Of a DNA stretch of 6,412 nucleotides, positions 6,318 through 6,412 are shown in pieces. This DNA is from Neptunomonas sp. (GTDB lineage: Bacteria; Pseudomonadota; Gammaproteobacteria; Pseudomonadales; Balneatricaceae), in contig SDWN01000346.1 of NCBI GenBank assembly GCA_004195305.1, positions 1 to 6,412 of the forward strand, in the 5' to 3' direction. The notes under the pieces are model-generated. The model saw nothing but the letters and a program-made list of their open reading frames with translations. It ran no database searches and was not told the origin of the DNA. Numbering within the stretch: the stretch's first letter is position 1; every line of letters starts with the position of its first letter. The translations under genes and the position numbers were made by a program.

Positions 6318-6378
6318 GATCACGGCAGGAGTATCTACTAACCGGCCATCAGCCTGGAGGTCTGTTAGGTTGGTGATC
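6318..6378. repeat. Nested inverted repeat
   Basis: GATCAC (6318-6323) is complementary to GTGATC (6373-6378), and inside it CTAAC (6338-6342) pairs with GTTAG (6364-6368), with a weak GGC/GCC pairing (6344-6346 and 6352-6354) at the centre. The arms are short and the internal loops unequal, so this could be chance, a structured RNA segment or a recombination site remnant. Confidence 0.3.
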
Positions 6379-6412
6379 AGCTCGCCTTAGTCCTCTCCGC
6401 ATGAGCCAAATT

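Larger units (their letters stand above)
6004..6412. other. Gene-free 3' region after ppk1 with repeat-like motifs
   Basis: No reading frame here is supported by a start, ribosome site and recognisable product, and no tRNA-like T-loop or typical terminator with a T-run is seen. What it does hold: two adjacent small hairpins (6075-6103), a GCATC/GATGC hairpin (6196-6210), three CGGAC(A/G)C motifs at 6185, 6240 and 6297 spaced 55 and 57 bases apart, and a nested inverted repeat (6318-6378). One minus-strand frame stays open for 71 codons (6174-6386) but has no ATG and no recognisable protein. The region may be a decayed insertion or an intergenic repeat family; I cannot assign it. Confidence 0.5.

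Noticed and set aside
6004..6412. A tRNA, integron attachment site or intact insertion sequence in the 3' region
   Set aside because: No tRNA T-loop or cloverleaf arms, no attC-like paired core sites and no transposase frame could be identified.

Overview
The window looks like a piece of a gammaproteobacterial chromosome. I infer this from the Pseudomonas/Oceanospirillales-style polyphosphate kinase with a long acidic N-terminal tail, the CbrA-type transporter-sensor protein, the YidD sequence and a moderately high GC content; I cannot name the genus. The first 19 bases are the Tn5/Nextera mosaic-end sequence, so the contig probably begins with untrimmed library adapter and genomic DNA starts at base 20. 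I see no CRISPR array, tRNA, rRNA or intact mobile element.

Layout. On the left, two minus-strand genes form a short operon: yidD (membrane-protein insertion factor), followed 13 bases later by the start of a sodium:solute-symporter-type membrane protein, probably a CbrA-like sensor kinase, cut off by the window edge. Diverging from yidD, on the plus strand, is a large Na+/phosphate cotransporter with a C-terminal PhoU-like helical domain. Its stop codon overlaps the GTG start of a 93-residue, highly charged, probably coiled-coil protein of unknown function. Converging on this pair is a minus-strand SixA-like histidine phosphatase. Diverging from the phosphatase, across a 130-base intergenic region with a PHO-box-like direct repeat, is polyphosphate kinase 1 (ppk1), with all catalytic residues present and a 110-residue low-complexity N-terminal extension. 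The last 409 bases (6004-6412) hold no convincing gene. They contain small hairpins, a nested inverted repeat and three spaced CGGAC-type motifs, and may be a decayed or repetitive intergenic element.

How the genes fit together. Four consecutive genes (868-6003) concern phosphate or phosphoryl groups: a phosphate transporter/exporter with a regulatory PhoU-like domain, its translationally coupled small partner, a phosphohistidine phosphatase-type enzyme and the enzyme that stores phosphate as polyphosphate. The candidate PHO box before ppk1 would tie polyphosphate synthesis to phosphate starvation signalling. The least understood parts are the 93-residue coupled protein, the PPK1 N-terminal tail and the 3' non-coding region.
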